Assembly: GCA_022695795.1 (NCBI GenBank)
Contig: MU404057.1
Coordinates: forward strand, 310,001-374,000
From: Biscogniauxia marginata
Lineage: Eukaryota; Ascomycota; Sordariomycetes; Xylariales; Xylariaceae
DNA length: 64,000 bases
Reading direction: 5' to 3'
This document shows, piece after piece, positions 33,301-44,819 of this stretch. Every line of letters begins with the position of its first letter. Position 1 is the stretch's first letter. The notes beneath the pieces are model-generated. The model was not told the DNA's origin. It worked only from the letters and a program-made list of their open reading frames with translations, and made no database searches. The translations under genes were made by a program, and so were the position numbers.

Positions 33301-36300
33301 GGGCTTGCAGCAAAACACTCGCGTCCGCTCGAAACGGGGTGCGCAGCTTTCACCGAGCCCATAGGGACTATCTGTAAGTTGTACCGAGTTTCCGTCGGCA
33401 GGACAGTGGTTATCAAAACACGTATCCGAAGAGTCTGTATTGCCGTACCAGTCGCAATCTTGCCAGTTCTCGGCGTCCTCTTTGGGACAGCAGTAGTACT
33501 TATTGAGCTCCATGTCTAGGATCTCCAACACCGCGTATAACCCTGTGCCTATGATTCCAACCAGTGGCACCGCACGGCCAAATATCTTGGAGATCGCGCC
33601 GACGATATCTGCTAACGTGGACAAGAACGTCCCCGAAAATGTCATCGCCACATCGTCTCCGTTGCATTTAGCGCCGACCTCTGCCCAGTAACACTGGAAA
33701 TGATTATATTTAGCAATCGCTTTCTGAAGCAGGCTTGGATGTGATCTTGTGGGTAGAGTGTGAAATAATATTACGGAAGCTACCGATTTTCGAGCTTTGA
33801 AGACGCAAAAGGGGGGCTGGAGTAGTCATCAGTGTATCTTACCTTATTCTCCTGAGCCAAAGGACTCTTGCAGCAGTATGCCTTGTTTCCGTCGAAGCAG
33901 TATTGACTGTGATCGCCCCATCTATTCAACTCCATAGTCACTTCGTCATCATGACAGTGGCCATTGCAAGACGTCGCGACAACGTCAGAACCTCCGCGCC
34001 ATGTGCAGTCATCTTTATTAGGGGCGCCCTGGATTGGACAACACAGCTGGCTGTCATCCTCAGTAGCCTGATACTTCCAATCTCGGCTTCCACATGGCTG
34101 GGTGGTGACTTTAACAAACCCGGTTTTGCACTTGCCGCCGCAGTCTGTGACATAGCAGCTGGGCACGGTAGCATCTCCCCAGTACGCGGCATCGTCGCCC
34201 TGTTTTTGGAACTCCTTCAGCGACTTAGGCTTTAGAAGACCAGAGAGTGCCTGGAGGTCGTCGGTATCTTGGTCAATCTGCCAATTGAAGGGGATAGTTA
34301 GCATGTGATCCTCACGAATGTTCTAAGCCCGAGACTCAAGAAGAAAACCGGCCTCACCGCCCAGATGAGCATGCCACCAAGACCAATTCCGTTTGCCCAC
34401 TCGATCTTGGCCTGGAAAGTCTCTTCATCATCGTATGAGACCCACTGATCCCCGTTCCACGTGATGTATTTCACTGCTTCTTCCTTAAGATTGTACGGTT
34501 CCAAGTCGTTATCCTTTATAATTTGTTGGATCTCGCGGTACGTCAGTGTCCCGGAGTTCTTGCTACAAGGACCTGGAGAAGCTCCGCCCTTGAACTTGCA
34601 TCCAGGCTTATGGCACGAAGGGTCAGAGAGCTGGAAGCTGCGGCCATAAAAGCCGAATCCAATGTTAAGCTTCTTCGGAGGCACTTTATTGCGCCAGAAA
34701 AGCTCAAATGCCATTTTAATCTCAGTGAGATTGGTGTGAGCAAGCACATTATTGCCAATAGGGTTATCTCTATCCCAAATACCGTGCAAGCTACGTGTAT
34801 GAAATTCAGGGATTAGTAACTCGCTTATGTACTATAGAATATAAAAATGAAGAGACTAACTCGTAGCCTATTAATCCAAGTTAGTCTTGACTATATGTTA
34901 AAAGTTCGCAGTACTTTTAATACTGAGTACGCGTATGAAGGGTAGACGGAAGCTACTTGGAAAACCAAGAAGGTGTAGATAATCATAAATTGTACCGTTA
35001 ATCTGAAACGATAATGCTATGTCTACATATGTGTGATTGGTATGGCACTTAGGAGAGAACAACTTACTCATTACGTTAATATAATCAACATAATCGGCCG
35101 CCTTCAGATCAAAATGTTTAAGATACCAGTAGCTAGTCGGAGCAGTGAACGACACAGTGTAGTGATTTGGCTGCTTCTTATTGTAGTCGTTTAATTCTTT
35201 GAGAAAGGTGACAAAGTTGGCACCGTCATTCTCTTTGCCTCCGCGATCATCGGCACCCGGATACTCCTTTTACGAAATCATATTCGTCAGTAGCATGTAC
35301 CAGAAGTGTTACCGACCAGTCACCTCAATACACCAATCCTCTGGGAAAGAAATAGGTAGAAAGACTCACCCAATCGAAGTCAACTCCATCAAACGCAAAC
35401 TCGCGCATGAAAGCGAATAGATTCTCAATGAACCTGCCCCGGTTCTCCTTGGTGCTTACGAGGTCGCTAAATACGTTCTGAAACGGACCTGGATCATTGA
35501 ACGTCCAACCACCGAGGGCGACTACCGTCTTCAAGCCCGAATTCTTCCTTTTCACATCGGTGAACTTGCTGAAGAGGTCCGGGTCTAAGTCGTCCATCGG
35601 CGCGATGTTGAAGTCGCCCGGAGTGATATAGGCAAAAGAAAAGTAAAGATGCGTGAGAGCCCCGACGGGGATCTTGTTAAAATCCTGAACAATAGCATAT
35701 TAGTGATCTTTTCGAATGATCCGCGGAGGGGGGGCAGCGCAGGATTCAGGGCAAATAGTACCATATCTTGGCAATCCCTGTCATGGGCCCAGGCTTCGTA
35801 GTATCCGATTACTTTCTTTTGGATGTCGCTTTCAGAACCCCCTGGCTCAGGCTTGTCGCAGTTACTCTGGCAGCCATCGCCGCAGAAGTCCGCTGTGGTG
35901 CCGCAAAAGCCATACTAAAGATATGGAGAGTTAGACTCGAAGAATAAAGCTCAAAATTCACAGTATTACCCTAAAAGGTCTGGTTAACAATCTCCCTAAT
36001 TTAAATATATTTGTTTTGTGAGGCTGCTCTAAATAAGGGAAGATAAACTCACTCTGAACAGCAAACATTCAATGGACATTTTTTCCCTGGAGGGTCGGCG
36101 TTCTCGCCACATTCTGCCTTAGCATCGCAATTGGACCAACAGACTTCGTTTGGGCTCTGGCCGTTGGTTCCGCAATACTCTTCGCCATAGTTGCAATATA
36201 GGGTGGCTTTGGGACAACAGGCTCCTGTGAAATCACCGCATCGGAAACGTTTCAGTCACCTTGGTCCGTAAAAGAAGGGATATGATTTATGGGAACTCAC

Positions 36301-36676
36301 CATTCCTACAGGGTCGATCCGGCGCACACGAAAAGTCGTCATCATTGACGACCTGTCTGGCAAAAAGTGAGGACAGTTCTATACTTGCTTCTGAAGTATC
36401 CCCGGCCTGGGAACAAATAGGGATCTCTTTATCTGATTGATTCTTGGCGCTGTAGTCAAACATACTGCACGTCAAAGTTAGTGACATTCAAGTAGCGGAT
36501 CGTGTTGTGGACTATAAAGCTTACGAAACTTCACGACGGCAGATTTGGTTCTGTTGCTGCTCGCGATGATTAAGGCCTTCATGGCCTAAAGAAGAATGAG
36601 GAATGCCGCTGACGGAACCAGGAAACAGAAGGGATCCAAGGAAGCAAACTCTTAGTGAAGAGATATGCTTTGCCAT
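30373..36676 (-). CDS. Large modular chitinase: hevein domains + GH18 + long C-terminal region
   Basis: Secreted endo/exochitinase of the killer-toxin-like class V group (subgroup C in fungal nomenclature), cleaving chitin outside the cell. Eleven exons: 36676-36525, 36464-36301, 36224-36053, 35970, 35914-35762, 35684-35370, 35266-35068, 34867-34861, 34790-34358, 34277-33843, 33693-30373; summed length is divisible by three and gives about 1783 residues. Signal peptide MAKHISSLRVCFLGSLLFPG; Cys-rich region about 95-150; hevein-type chitin-binding domain CPLNVCCSEYGFCG (about 155-185); GH18 from KKVIGYYEAW (about 195) with catalytic D313-G-V-D-F-D-W-E320, then MSYDLHGIWD and GGMLIWAI near 532; Cys-rich modules about 545-760; then about 1000 residues without a domain I can name. 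A 7-nt and an apparent 1-nt exon are needed. Divergent from the LysM gene. Confidence 0.87.
34861..34867 (-). other. 7-nt microexon of the chitinase
   Basis: Microexon GCTACGA between introns 34868-35067 (200 nt) and 34791-34860 (70 nt). Joining ATGA, GCTACGA and CTTGCACGG yields MSYDLHG, a conserved GH18 substrate-binding strand; without it the frame is lost. The upstream intron ends TTAATAG with a GACTAAC branch-like site; the downstream one has donor GTTAGT and branch TTACTAAT. Confidence 0.85.
35970..35970 (-). other. Candidate 1-nt exon of the chitinase
   Basis: A single G lies between two canonical introns on the minus strand: 36052-35971 (GTGAGT...CCTTTTAG, 82 nt) and 35969-35915 (GTAATA...CTAAC...TCTTTAG, 55 nt). 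With it the hevein motif reads CCSEYGFCG exactly. One 138-nt GT-AG intron would lose the base and shift the frame. The alternative is a single-base deletion or sequence error at the 5' splice site, originally GAG|GTGAGT. Confidence 0.55.
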
Positions 36677-37946
36677 GGCGGCAAGGACAGTATGCATCTC
36701 CCAGATAAGTTCAACAACCACCTCTATAGTAAAACGGTAAGTCAACAATAAAGGAGTATTTTGTTTCTACAGAGAGACGAGACGGAAGCCCGAAGCTTGG
36801 ATAAGATCTTATCATTAATTGAGGTTCAAGCAATACCTTTTCAATCGCCGCCCTAATGTCTACAGGAATTGCCTATCACTCGTAACTATACCACATGTTC
36901 CCCTATTCGGCTCTGAGGCCTGATCTAGGGGACTTGAACGTTGTACGTAAACAGGTTTCTTAGCATTTCTCTTTCTAGACACTCCTTGTAATCTCACGAT
37001 AATATGTCTTGAGGTGTGGTGTATACTACTCTAGGATTACGGCCGCCTCGTCTATTGTGATCGGGTCGAAGTAAAACCTTGAATTTTATAATCCTTCGCG
37101 GTCTGGATCATCTTACATGGTCTCCATCCATACATACAAGTAATCAATTAATACTACCTCCAATAGTTCATGCTGGGACAACGTATCACAACGGTATCTA
37201 TCGGCATAAGTCTTGAACTCTTATTGGTGCGGGTCGCGAAGCAAGACAACAATGCCAAGACGATAATGCGACTGGCCTGTGTAACATGGATATGACACGC
37301 GCATAGCATCTCACTGCTTACTTTGCATTTAATACACAAATTTTCAGTATTGTAAGAAAGCGGGGTGGTGGTATGGTATGTGCGGGCGTCCTATTCATAT
37401 GTTAATCGCTGTTTATTACCCCTATCCGATGTGATGTGCTGATCATCAGCTGTAGTCAAGCAAAATGTATCTCTGAGTGTCACTAAGCGTAATCAGATCA
37501 ACTGCCGACGCAGTTGCTAGATTAATCGCGTTAGGGATAGTAGTCTTTTAGTCCCAAATCCTGTCATATTTCTTGATTAAGGGTTGCACCGTGGAGTATC
37601 ATCTCGTGTTGCTCACTATCCACATATGTAGGTTGTACTACCTGCTGCTATATGTAGGGTGTAAAGAAAGTGTATATGGCAACTGCCCATGTAAGCAACT
37701 AAGTATAACCTCTAGACAATTATGGTCGGCGATTACCCTTATTCTGGAATTATCGACCACATGATCCGGGTGTAAGTCAAGTTTCCCGTTTGAGTTCCAG
37801 ACGAGTTCAGTTAATTTTATGTCCATCATCTCACTTGACATCCCCAACTTGTACATATTAACTTTATCTATGGACTTGGTTAAAATTGCCTTTTGTTTGT
37901 GATCATTGTCTATATGCGCAGTCTATTGTTAGGAGGTTTAGGTCAC
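36677..37946. promoter_or_regulatory. Shared divergent promoter region of chitinase and LysM genes
   Basis: 1.27 kb between the divergent ATGs. It is AT-rich and contains no believable open frame. Its position suggests common control of the two genes, which is known for other fungal chitinase/LysM pairs; no specific binding site is claimed. Confidence 0.55.
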
Positions 37947-40341
37947 ATGTATACTATGAATGTGTCCTCAGGGCCCACGCCGGCAAAGACATGGCAAAGA
38001 TGCATCGCCATCCAGTTATGCCTATTTGGCCTGCTTCAAAGTTCGCTGGGTTGGCAGATTGTGTCTAACAAGACAGTGCCCTCGTACATCTCAACTGGAT
38101 GCGCCGCGGCGCTATCTCAAGAAGTGCCAGCGACTGTCTGTAACCCTATGGCTAACAGACTGATCAAAGGATATTTCTACTCGGAGGGAACGCTCAACCG
38201 TACTTGTACAGACGGCTGTGCTGAGTTCCTGAGCAAGTATGAGGACTCGGTAGCCAGCAACTGCGGTGACGAAGCATGGGAGAACTACTTCAACGCCGAC
38301 GAGACGGCCGAGGAGCCGCAGTCAGTGCCTGTACGGATTATCCCCAGTTTGACCAGCTACTTGTTTTCCCTGGCCTGCATGAAAGACGAAGGGAGATTTT
38401 GTAATGTTGTCATCGGTACGGCGGCTATGCTTGCTGATCCAGGAAATACTCTCTTCGGCTGGGCACCGATGGTGTCGAATGACACCGAGGCAGAGGTTCC
38501 ATCTAATTGCGATTTGTGCTTTATCAAAAGATTGCGCATGGAAGCAGGATCGCCGTACTATGAGGGGCCTCGCCTTTTGTCCATGAGCTTATACGAATCT
38601 CTCACTTCGAGCTGCGGAGTATCTGATATGCCCCTGACTACATCGACACTTGGATTTTCTACACCCACAGGTCCAACGACAGGGACGCCGACTCCAACTT
38701 GTGCAGGCAGTACCTACTCCATCCAGCCCGGAGACACTTGTTATTCCATTTCCAAATCCCAAAGTGTTGGAACAGGATGGCTTTTGGATGATAACAACTT
38801 GTTCGCATGGTGTGCAGACTTCCCTACCACAGGAAATGTCTGTATTACCAACACTTGCAGTGTGTACACGGTCCAGGCAAACGACACATGCACAAGCATC
38901 GCAAGGAGCGCCAACATCACCGAGCCACAACTGAAGGCATGGAACCCAATCATCAATCTGGGTTGCTACAATCTGGACAAGATGAATGGCACAACTGTCT
39001 GCGTCTCTGCCCCGGGTCGAACCTATGTCCCCCCTGCAAACGTCACCATTACCGGCTCGCCCGGTTCCGGAACCACAGCAGCTCCCGTACCCACTGACAT
39101 CGCCAACGGCACCACAACCAGCTGCGCCAAATACCACTACGTGATGCCGGGGGAGTACTGCAACCTTTTGAGTCTCAAGTACGCCATCTCGGTCGCGGAC
39201 CTCATCACGCTCAACCCGAGCATCAACGAGAACTGCACAAACTTGTACGCCAAAGAGAGCTACTGCGTGCAGGCCATTGGCGACATCAACACGTACCCTG
39301 GGCGTCCGGGTTTCACGTCGAGCCAGCCGACGACAACGACACCCGCCGGACCGAGTACGGCTTTCACCCTTCTGCCCGACTCGACCCTGGCACCATACGA
39401 GCGCAATGACACGAGATCCCCGCTGGCGGAGCGCACGCGCGAGGACTGCGCGACATACTTCGAGGGTGCGTGGTTCGCGAACGTGTCGCTACCGGCCAGC
39501 GGCTCGCTGGCGAGCGTCTGCGCCCTGGCTGCCGACACGTACTTTGCTGAGCTTGACGCACTAGGGATATGGAACCCGAGCCTCGGCAATGTGTCTGCAG
39601 CCGAGTGCGCTTTTGAGCCAGGAAAGAGGTACTGCGGGCAGTTGTATTGGAATGCGAATGGGGCGGAGCCGACACCCGAGGGGCCGCTGTACGGGTATGA
39701 GATTCGGGTAAGTATTATTTGACTCAAGCCTGTCATCCTTCCCTTCTAGCTTATTTTCACATACACCTTGCCACATAACTCGCAGTTGTATCGCTCACGC
39801 AGAAATAGGAAGGGTATATCAAGGGTTGCACTGAGTTCAACGACGTTCCCTTGGGCTGGGACTGCAACGATGTGTTCGACTACTACGATCTCACTCTTGC
39901 ACAGTTCTACGAGTATAACCCGGAAGTCGGGCCTGATTGCAGCCAACTGTGGCCGAGTAAGTCCCATCCCATGAACTCCATATTGGGTAGAGATATCTTA
40001 CTCGAACAGACTACGCGTACTGCACCTCCACTGACCCAAATCCCGATGACGAGCCCGGACAAAGCAGCAGTACTGCTAGCACTACGCAGCCGGTGAGTAC
40101 GACAACGTCTGCACCAACTCCAACAGCTACTGCCCCAGGGCAGACGCAAAGCGGTCAGGCGGAAAATTGCAACAAATGGGTAATTGCGCAGTCTGGGGAT
40201 AGCTGCTGGGCCATTGCAGATAGGACTGGAATCGACCTAGAAGACTTATATGACTGGAATACCGTACTCGGCAAAGACGGGAGCGAATGTGGTACTATGA
40301 TATGGCCTGACTACTGGTATTGTGTGGGCGTATCGGTATAA
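37947..40341 (+). CDS. Secreted multi-LysM chitin-binding protein
   Basis: LysM modules bind chitin or N-acetylglucosamine oligomers; fungal secreted versions protect hyphae from chitinases or mask chitin fragments. Exons 37947-39707, 39809-39956 and 40010-40341 give 746 residues. The hydrophobic signal core is CIAIQLCLFGLLQSSLG; ATGs at 37914, 37947 and 37956 are all in frame, so the start is uncertain by a few residues. After a Cys-rich region of about 200 residues come LysM-type units near 252 (STYSIQPGDTCYSIS), 304 (YTVQANDTCTSIAR), 393 (YHYVMPGEYCNLLS) and 501 (degenerate), another around 590-640 (CTEFNDVPLGWDC) and a last at about 690-740 (WVIAQSGDSCWAIADRTG). Ser/Thr/Pro linkers separate them. 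The pairing with the divergent chitinase supports a joint role at chitin, as for Trichoderma-type LysM/chitinase pairs. Confidence 0.9.
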
Positions 40342-40433
40342 ATAGAGAGCATACAGTGGTTCATATCAGAAGAGCAAGAATATGTGAACAGACTGTCTCA
40401 ATCAGACATAGATAGAATAAGCCTTCGCGTGTA

Positions 40434-41843
40434 TCATGTCTTGGTCACTTTGTCAAACATGTCCACCTCCAATTCGATCATGTTCATGCTCCGAAATCTG
40501 TCCTTCCCCAGTGCGTGCAACTTTTCCATGGTAGGTTTCCAAGGCCTCCAGGTCCCAACATTACGAAAGGCGAGTCTTGGGCTACGTAGATCGTCTGCCA
40601 GAATATTTCTTCCCCAAGCATGATGCACGAGGTCGGGGACTATATCAGGGGCCTGAATTCCCACCGACCAATTCTCAACGCTCGTTTCTGATGCAAACCC
40701 TGACTGCGTGATCTCAAGCTCTACCTGGAAGAGGATCGCGGCCTGCTCCAGGACCGGCATGCACTCGAGCCCCTTGGCCCAGGACTCGAACAACGGTTGT
40801 ATGGTATCTTCGCAGGGCACATTGCGATACTTAGTCCCAGGTTTAAGAGTGAAATACCAAGCTCCCGTCGGCGTCGACAGTCCCAGCCTAACGTTGAATT
40901 TCCTCAAGCAAGGCCAAGGAAATTCGGGCATCGCTAACGGATCAGCCTCCCCCGGCCAGAACAGCGACCCGTCAAACACGCCGCAGAGGTTGAGCGCGAC
41001 GAGATTCTGCGACCACATGCGCATAGCCGCGCCAAGCGGCTCGTACGGCAGCGAGTTCATGCAATCGGGGAACACAAATCGGCGTTTCATGCCCAGCACG
41101 TTTGGGTCCTGGTCCTCCAGAGACAGTGACACTTCTCTACAAGGCAAGTCGGAGAGGAAGCCGGTCTCGCGCAGAGTGTCCGCCAGTGCGAGTCGATCAT
41201 CCACGTGCATCGCGGCCTCGTCCTCGTTCATGCCACCCATTTCCATAGTCGCCACGACATTGATGCTCTTCAGGCACGGCAGCCGCGCCGCCAGATCGAC
41301 GGCAACATGGGGCGCGACTCGCCGCGCCGCGCGGTCCACGCACAGAACCAGGCGCGACACGCACTTGACCACCGGGAGCTGCCGGCCGCCGTTGACAAGC
41401 CCGATGCGCTGGCGCAGGTACCGCGGCTCCCTGCCGTCCTGGTAGTCGCGCGCGGACGTGACCCAGCCCAGCTCGAGCGTCATTCCCGCAGCGCCGCCAT
41501 CATCAGAGTCGCCGCCGGCTAGGACCTGGAAAAGCCGCTGCACAGCGCCCGTAAAGGCCTCGCTGAAGCGCGCCTGTCGCTGGCTGCGGGGCTTCGCGCC
41601 CCCCTCGTCGAACGGCACGACTACCGTGAACGTGAGGGTGCGCAGGTGGGCGCGGCGCGTGGGAGTTACGGTGCGTGCGAAGTTCTGCATCTCCTCATCC
41701 TCGCTGCTGATGGCGAGGCGTGAGAACGTGCGCCGCTCGACGGCCTCTTGCCATTTAGTCGACAGCGTGGCGAAAGGGGAGAGACCTGGTGTGGGTAGGA
41801 AGGAGACGATGATGCTGACGATCTCTTGCGGAAGGTTGTCCAT
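40434..41843 (-). CDS. F-box domain protein
   Basis: Single-exon frame of 469 residues starting MDNLPQEIVSIIVSFLP, a typical N-terminal F-box (LP.EI..I.S.L), the segment that docks Skp1 in SCF ubiquitin ligases. The remainder has Leu-rich, weakly repetitive segments (for example LKSINVVATMEMG and LVALNLCGVFDG) like the divergent substrate-binding parts of fungal F-box families, with no nameable second domain. It is convergent with the LysM gene, stops only 92 bp apart. Substrate unknown. Confidence 0.85.
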   Translation of the reverse strand: MDNLPQEIVSIIVSFLPTPGLSPFATLSTKWQEAVERRTFSRLAISSEDEEMQNFARTVTPTRRAHLRTLTFTVVVPFDEGGAKPRSQRQARFSEAFTGAVQRLFQVLAGGDSDDGGAAGMTLELGWVTSARDYQDGREPRYLRQRIGLVNGGRQLPVVKCVSRLVLCVDRAARRVAPHVAVDLAARLPCLKSINVVATMEMGGMNEDEAAMHVDDRLALADTLRETGFLSDLPCREVSLSLEDQDPNVLGMKRRFVFPDCMNSLPYEPLGAAMRMWSQNLVALNLCGVFDGSLFWPGEADPLAMPEFPWPCLRKFNVRLGLSTPTGAWYFTLKPGTKYRNVPCEDTIQPLFESWAKGLECMPVLEQAAILFQVELEITQSGFASETSVENWSVGIQAPDIVPDLVHHAWGRNILADDLRSPRLAFRNVGTWRPWKPTMEKLHALGKDRFRSMNMIELEVDMFDKVTKT

Positions 41844-42824
41844 TATGCTGTGCGAAATGGTTTCCTTGTCAGTGATGTGAAATCAGTTATAAGAGGGCGT
41901 TTAGGCGAATGATTCAAAGGCTGGATGCGTTTGCTGATAGTAGGTAGGTTGGTTTTGAGTATAAAGTATCGGCATCATGCACGCAAGTAAGAAGTTTGAG
42001 CATCACCGCAGCAACTTGTAAGCGAACATGAGGGTTATTTAAAAAGATGCGCCCAATGTCGTATATTAATGCCAAGCCAATATATTGCAAATGTTACACA
42101 TGCATTATCTCCTGGCTTCATTAATTGGGGGTGATTGTTTGCGAGGTGGTGATTCCGGGTATAATCGGTAAGAAAGGGGGACTGAGAGACACCCTATGAG
42201 GGGAATTCCAACAGTTTTGTATGCGATGTAGACCGGGGGGATCCTCGAAGATATAGAAAAATCGCAAATTTAAGCAATTAATGGCCGGACTGTGCCCCTT
42301 TAGTTATTTGGGCTGTATGTCACACATGTTCCAAGCCATTAATACACCAGGCGGTGCCTACTATGTTGAGACACTTCAATGAAATTATGGTCTTAAAGAA
42401 TATATGACGGCATCTCATAATATAAATTTATGTATTTTGAATTTGCAGAACACAAACGCCTTTGTAGATGGGCCATAGCCCGATACCAACCAGTATGTCC
42501 ATCTTCTGTGCCAGACGGCTACAATAAGCTACAGAGCAAAGTCGATAATGACCGAGTCTATTGCAAATGCTATAACACCTAGGTTCATATCAGACGAAGG
42601 AACAGTGGGTTATAATGCGAAAGCCGCCTATCATTCTGTGATATTTATTACAGCTACCTAGGTAGGTATCATTATAATTACTTTAACACGAATTTTTCTG
42701 AACGAATCAAACCACGACGACATTTAACCAATTTATAAATACGTAAATATCTTGCTCTTTCTACGAAGCATTGTTTCCTCCTCCTCGTCGTCGTCTCCAC
42801 CGTCACTCGCATCGGGTTAGATGC
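41844..42824. other. Intergenic, about 1 kb
   Basis: Promoter side of the F-box gene and 3' side of the oxidase gene. AT-rich, contains a CTACCTAGGTAGGTA element at about 42655-42669. No gene seen. Confidence 0.55.
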
Positions 42825-44819
42825 TCAGTCGTACAGTCCCAAGATCTCACCGACGACGGACTTGAAAATCCCCTTGGGATCAAACTTTTCGCGCACGGCC
42901 TTGAAGCGCTTCAGGTGGTCCGGGTCGAGGTTCTTGGTCGCGTTGCCGAACACCTCGCGCGTGTTCTTGGTCCAGTGCGGGCGTGCGGGGAACTCGTCGA
43001 TGAGCGTCTTGGCCAGGTTCAGATCTGTTTTTTCCCCCGAGTCCCCCAGCTATTAGCTTAGGCCCCATACCACTTCTAGAGAAAAAGGGGATCGGTCGAG
43101 AGAAGGGAAAGGGAATCGAACAAAAGGAAGGGAAAAAAAGAGGTCTTGACTCACAGAATTCCTCGTGAAACCGCAGCCCGTCACCGATTGTGGGTTTGAA
43201 GCTCGGAAAGTCGAACATGATGGCGCCCTTGGTCCAGTCCTCGCCGTCCGACGTGTTATATGTACCCTGGCCCAAGAGGTCGTAGTGCGGCCTGCCGAAC
43301 TTGATGTTGATGCCGCTGCGATACGTGCTCGTCATGACGACGCCCTTGTCGGCCATATCGTCGAACAGCTCGCGCACGCGGCGCAGCATGCCGTTGGCGC
43401 GCGTAATAGGGAACGCGAGCTCGAGCGTCTTGCCGTGCAGGCCGTGCTCCCACTCGGGCTTCTGGCCCGGGTACAGGCCGCCGATGAGCACATCGTAGTT
43501 CCAGCCGTAGACGGGCCAGGCGCTCGAGCTCAGGCTGCTCCAGTCCGACTTCTCCTTGAAGTTGGGCGCCGACCACAGCGCGAACGCCGTCGTCTCGAAG
43601 AACATGTTCGACGTCGCCAGGTACTTGCCGCTCTCGAGCGTCGTCTTGGCTATGATCGCCTCCGCGTCCGTCAGCGAAAACGTGTTTTGGAATGCTTCTT
43701 GGTCGCTGAGCGTGAGCGGCACCTTGTCGTAGTAGCGCCAGTGGAATTTCCGGAGATATGGCCACCACTGTGTGCACGCGCGTTAGCCAGTGACAGGTAG
43801 TCACCAGAGGTCGGTAATGGAAGTGGAAAAAAGGAGGCACTTACCCAGAAGTTTGCGGTCGCATACGGGGCGATCATGCCGTATATATCACCGTTTAGCA
43901 CCTCATCCTCGTCCAAGCTTTTTGACGTGTTAGTATTAATCAAGAGCCGGAATACCCTGACAGCTTGCAGGTAGACAGTATCAACTCACGTCTTCTGCAT
44001 GGCGAATACCTTGAAATCCGGGTAGATCTTGAACTTCATGCGCACGATGACTCCCAGCAGCCCCAGGGACGTCGAAGCGGCGAGCCAGTCCTCGTTACCC
44101 TCGTCGCGCTCGATCGTCACGATCTCGCCGTCGCCGTCGACGATGTCGAGCGAGAGCACGCCGGCGGCGACCATCGAGTCCTCGCGGATTGCCGAGCGGT
44201 GCCCGCCCATGGCCACGGCGCCCACCATGGTGATGTTCCAGTTCACGAGCGTGTAGCCCATCGACGCGTTGTTCTCGTGCAGGTAGTCCGCGAGCTGGAG
44301 GAACGTCACGCCGGCCTCGATGTCGACCGTGCCCGAATCGGCGCCCTCCTCTAGGACTAGGTTGGAGATCTTGTTGACGTATTCCGTGCGGATGATTACT
44401 GTCTCTGGGTTGTCCGAGCACATGGTATCGTACCTTCATGTTAGCTGAAAGTTAGCTTTCTGCTTTTTTTTTCTCTCACAAGGGGTTATGCTATATATTC
44501 GAACCCCTTTTTTCAAGACAACTATCTGGCTTTGCAATAGTGTTTAGGGGCAGGATAATTTTGAAGACACATCTGCAAGCTCATGAATCTAGACTCACCA
44601 CATGTGACCTTTCCCAGACGCCCGCACCGGTGTGCCGTTGGCGGATGCTCTCTTCACCAAGGACACGATCTCATCGACACTGGTCGCATTGTGGACGACG
44701 GCAACTTCGTTGCAGGCTGGGAAACCCTCACCGTCAAAGGTATTATAAGGGCCGGCCACAACGCCAACAATCACGGTGGCAGCAGCCGTAAGGGTCGAAA
44801 CTGATCGCAGAGATAGCAT
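42825..44819 (-). CDS. Secreted FAD-linked oxidase, aldonolactone-oxidase type
   Basis: Flavin-dependent oxidase resembling the D-arabinono-1,4-lactone/gulonolactone oxidase family; the actual sugar or polyol substrate is unknown. Exons 44819-44599, 44433-43990, 43917-43845, 43767-43155 and 43024-42825 give 516 residues with all joins in frame. Signal peptide MLSLRSVSTLTAAATVIVGVVA. The FAD-binding (PCMH) domain has VVHNATSVDEIVSLVKRA, ASGKGHMWYDTMC (the His is the candidate flavin-linking position) and NWNITMVGAVAMGGHRSA. The C-terminal domain includes NFWWWPYLRKFHWRYYDK and ends RPHWTKNTREVF...FDPKGIF, the usual lactone-oxidase ending. Secretion is unusual compared with mitochondrial ALO but common among fungal paralogues. 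Confidence 0.88.
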
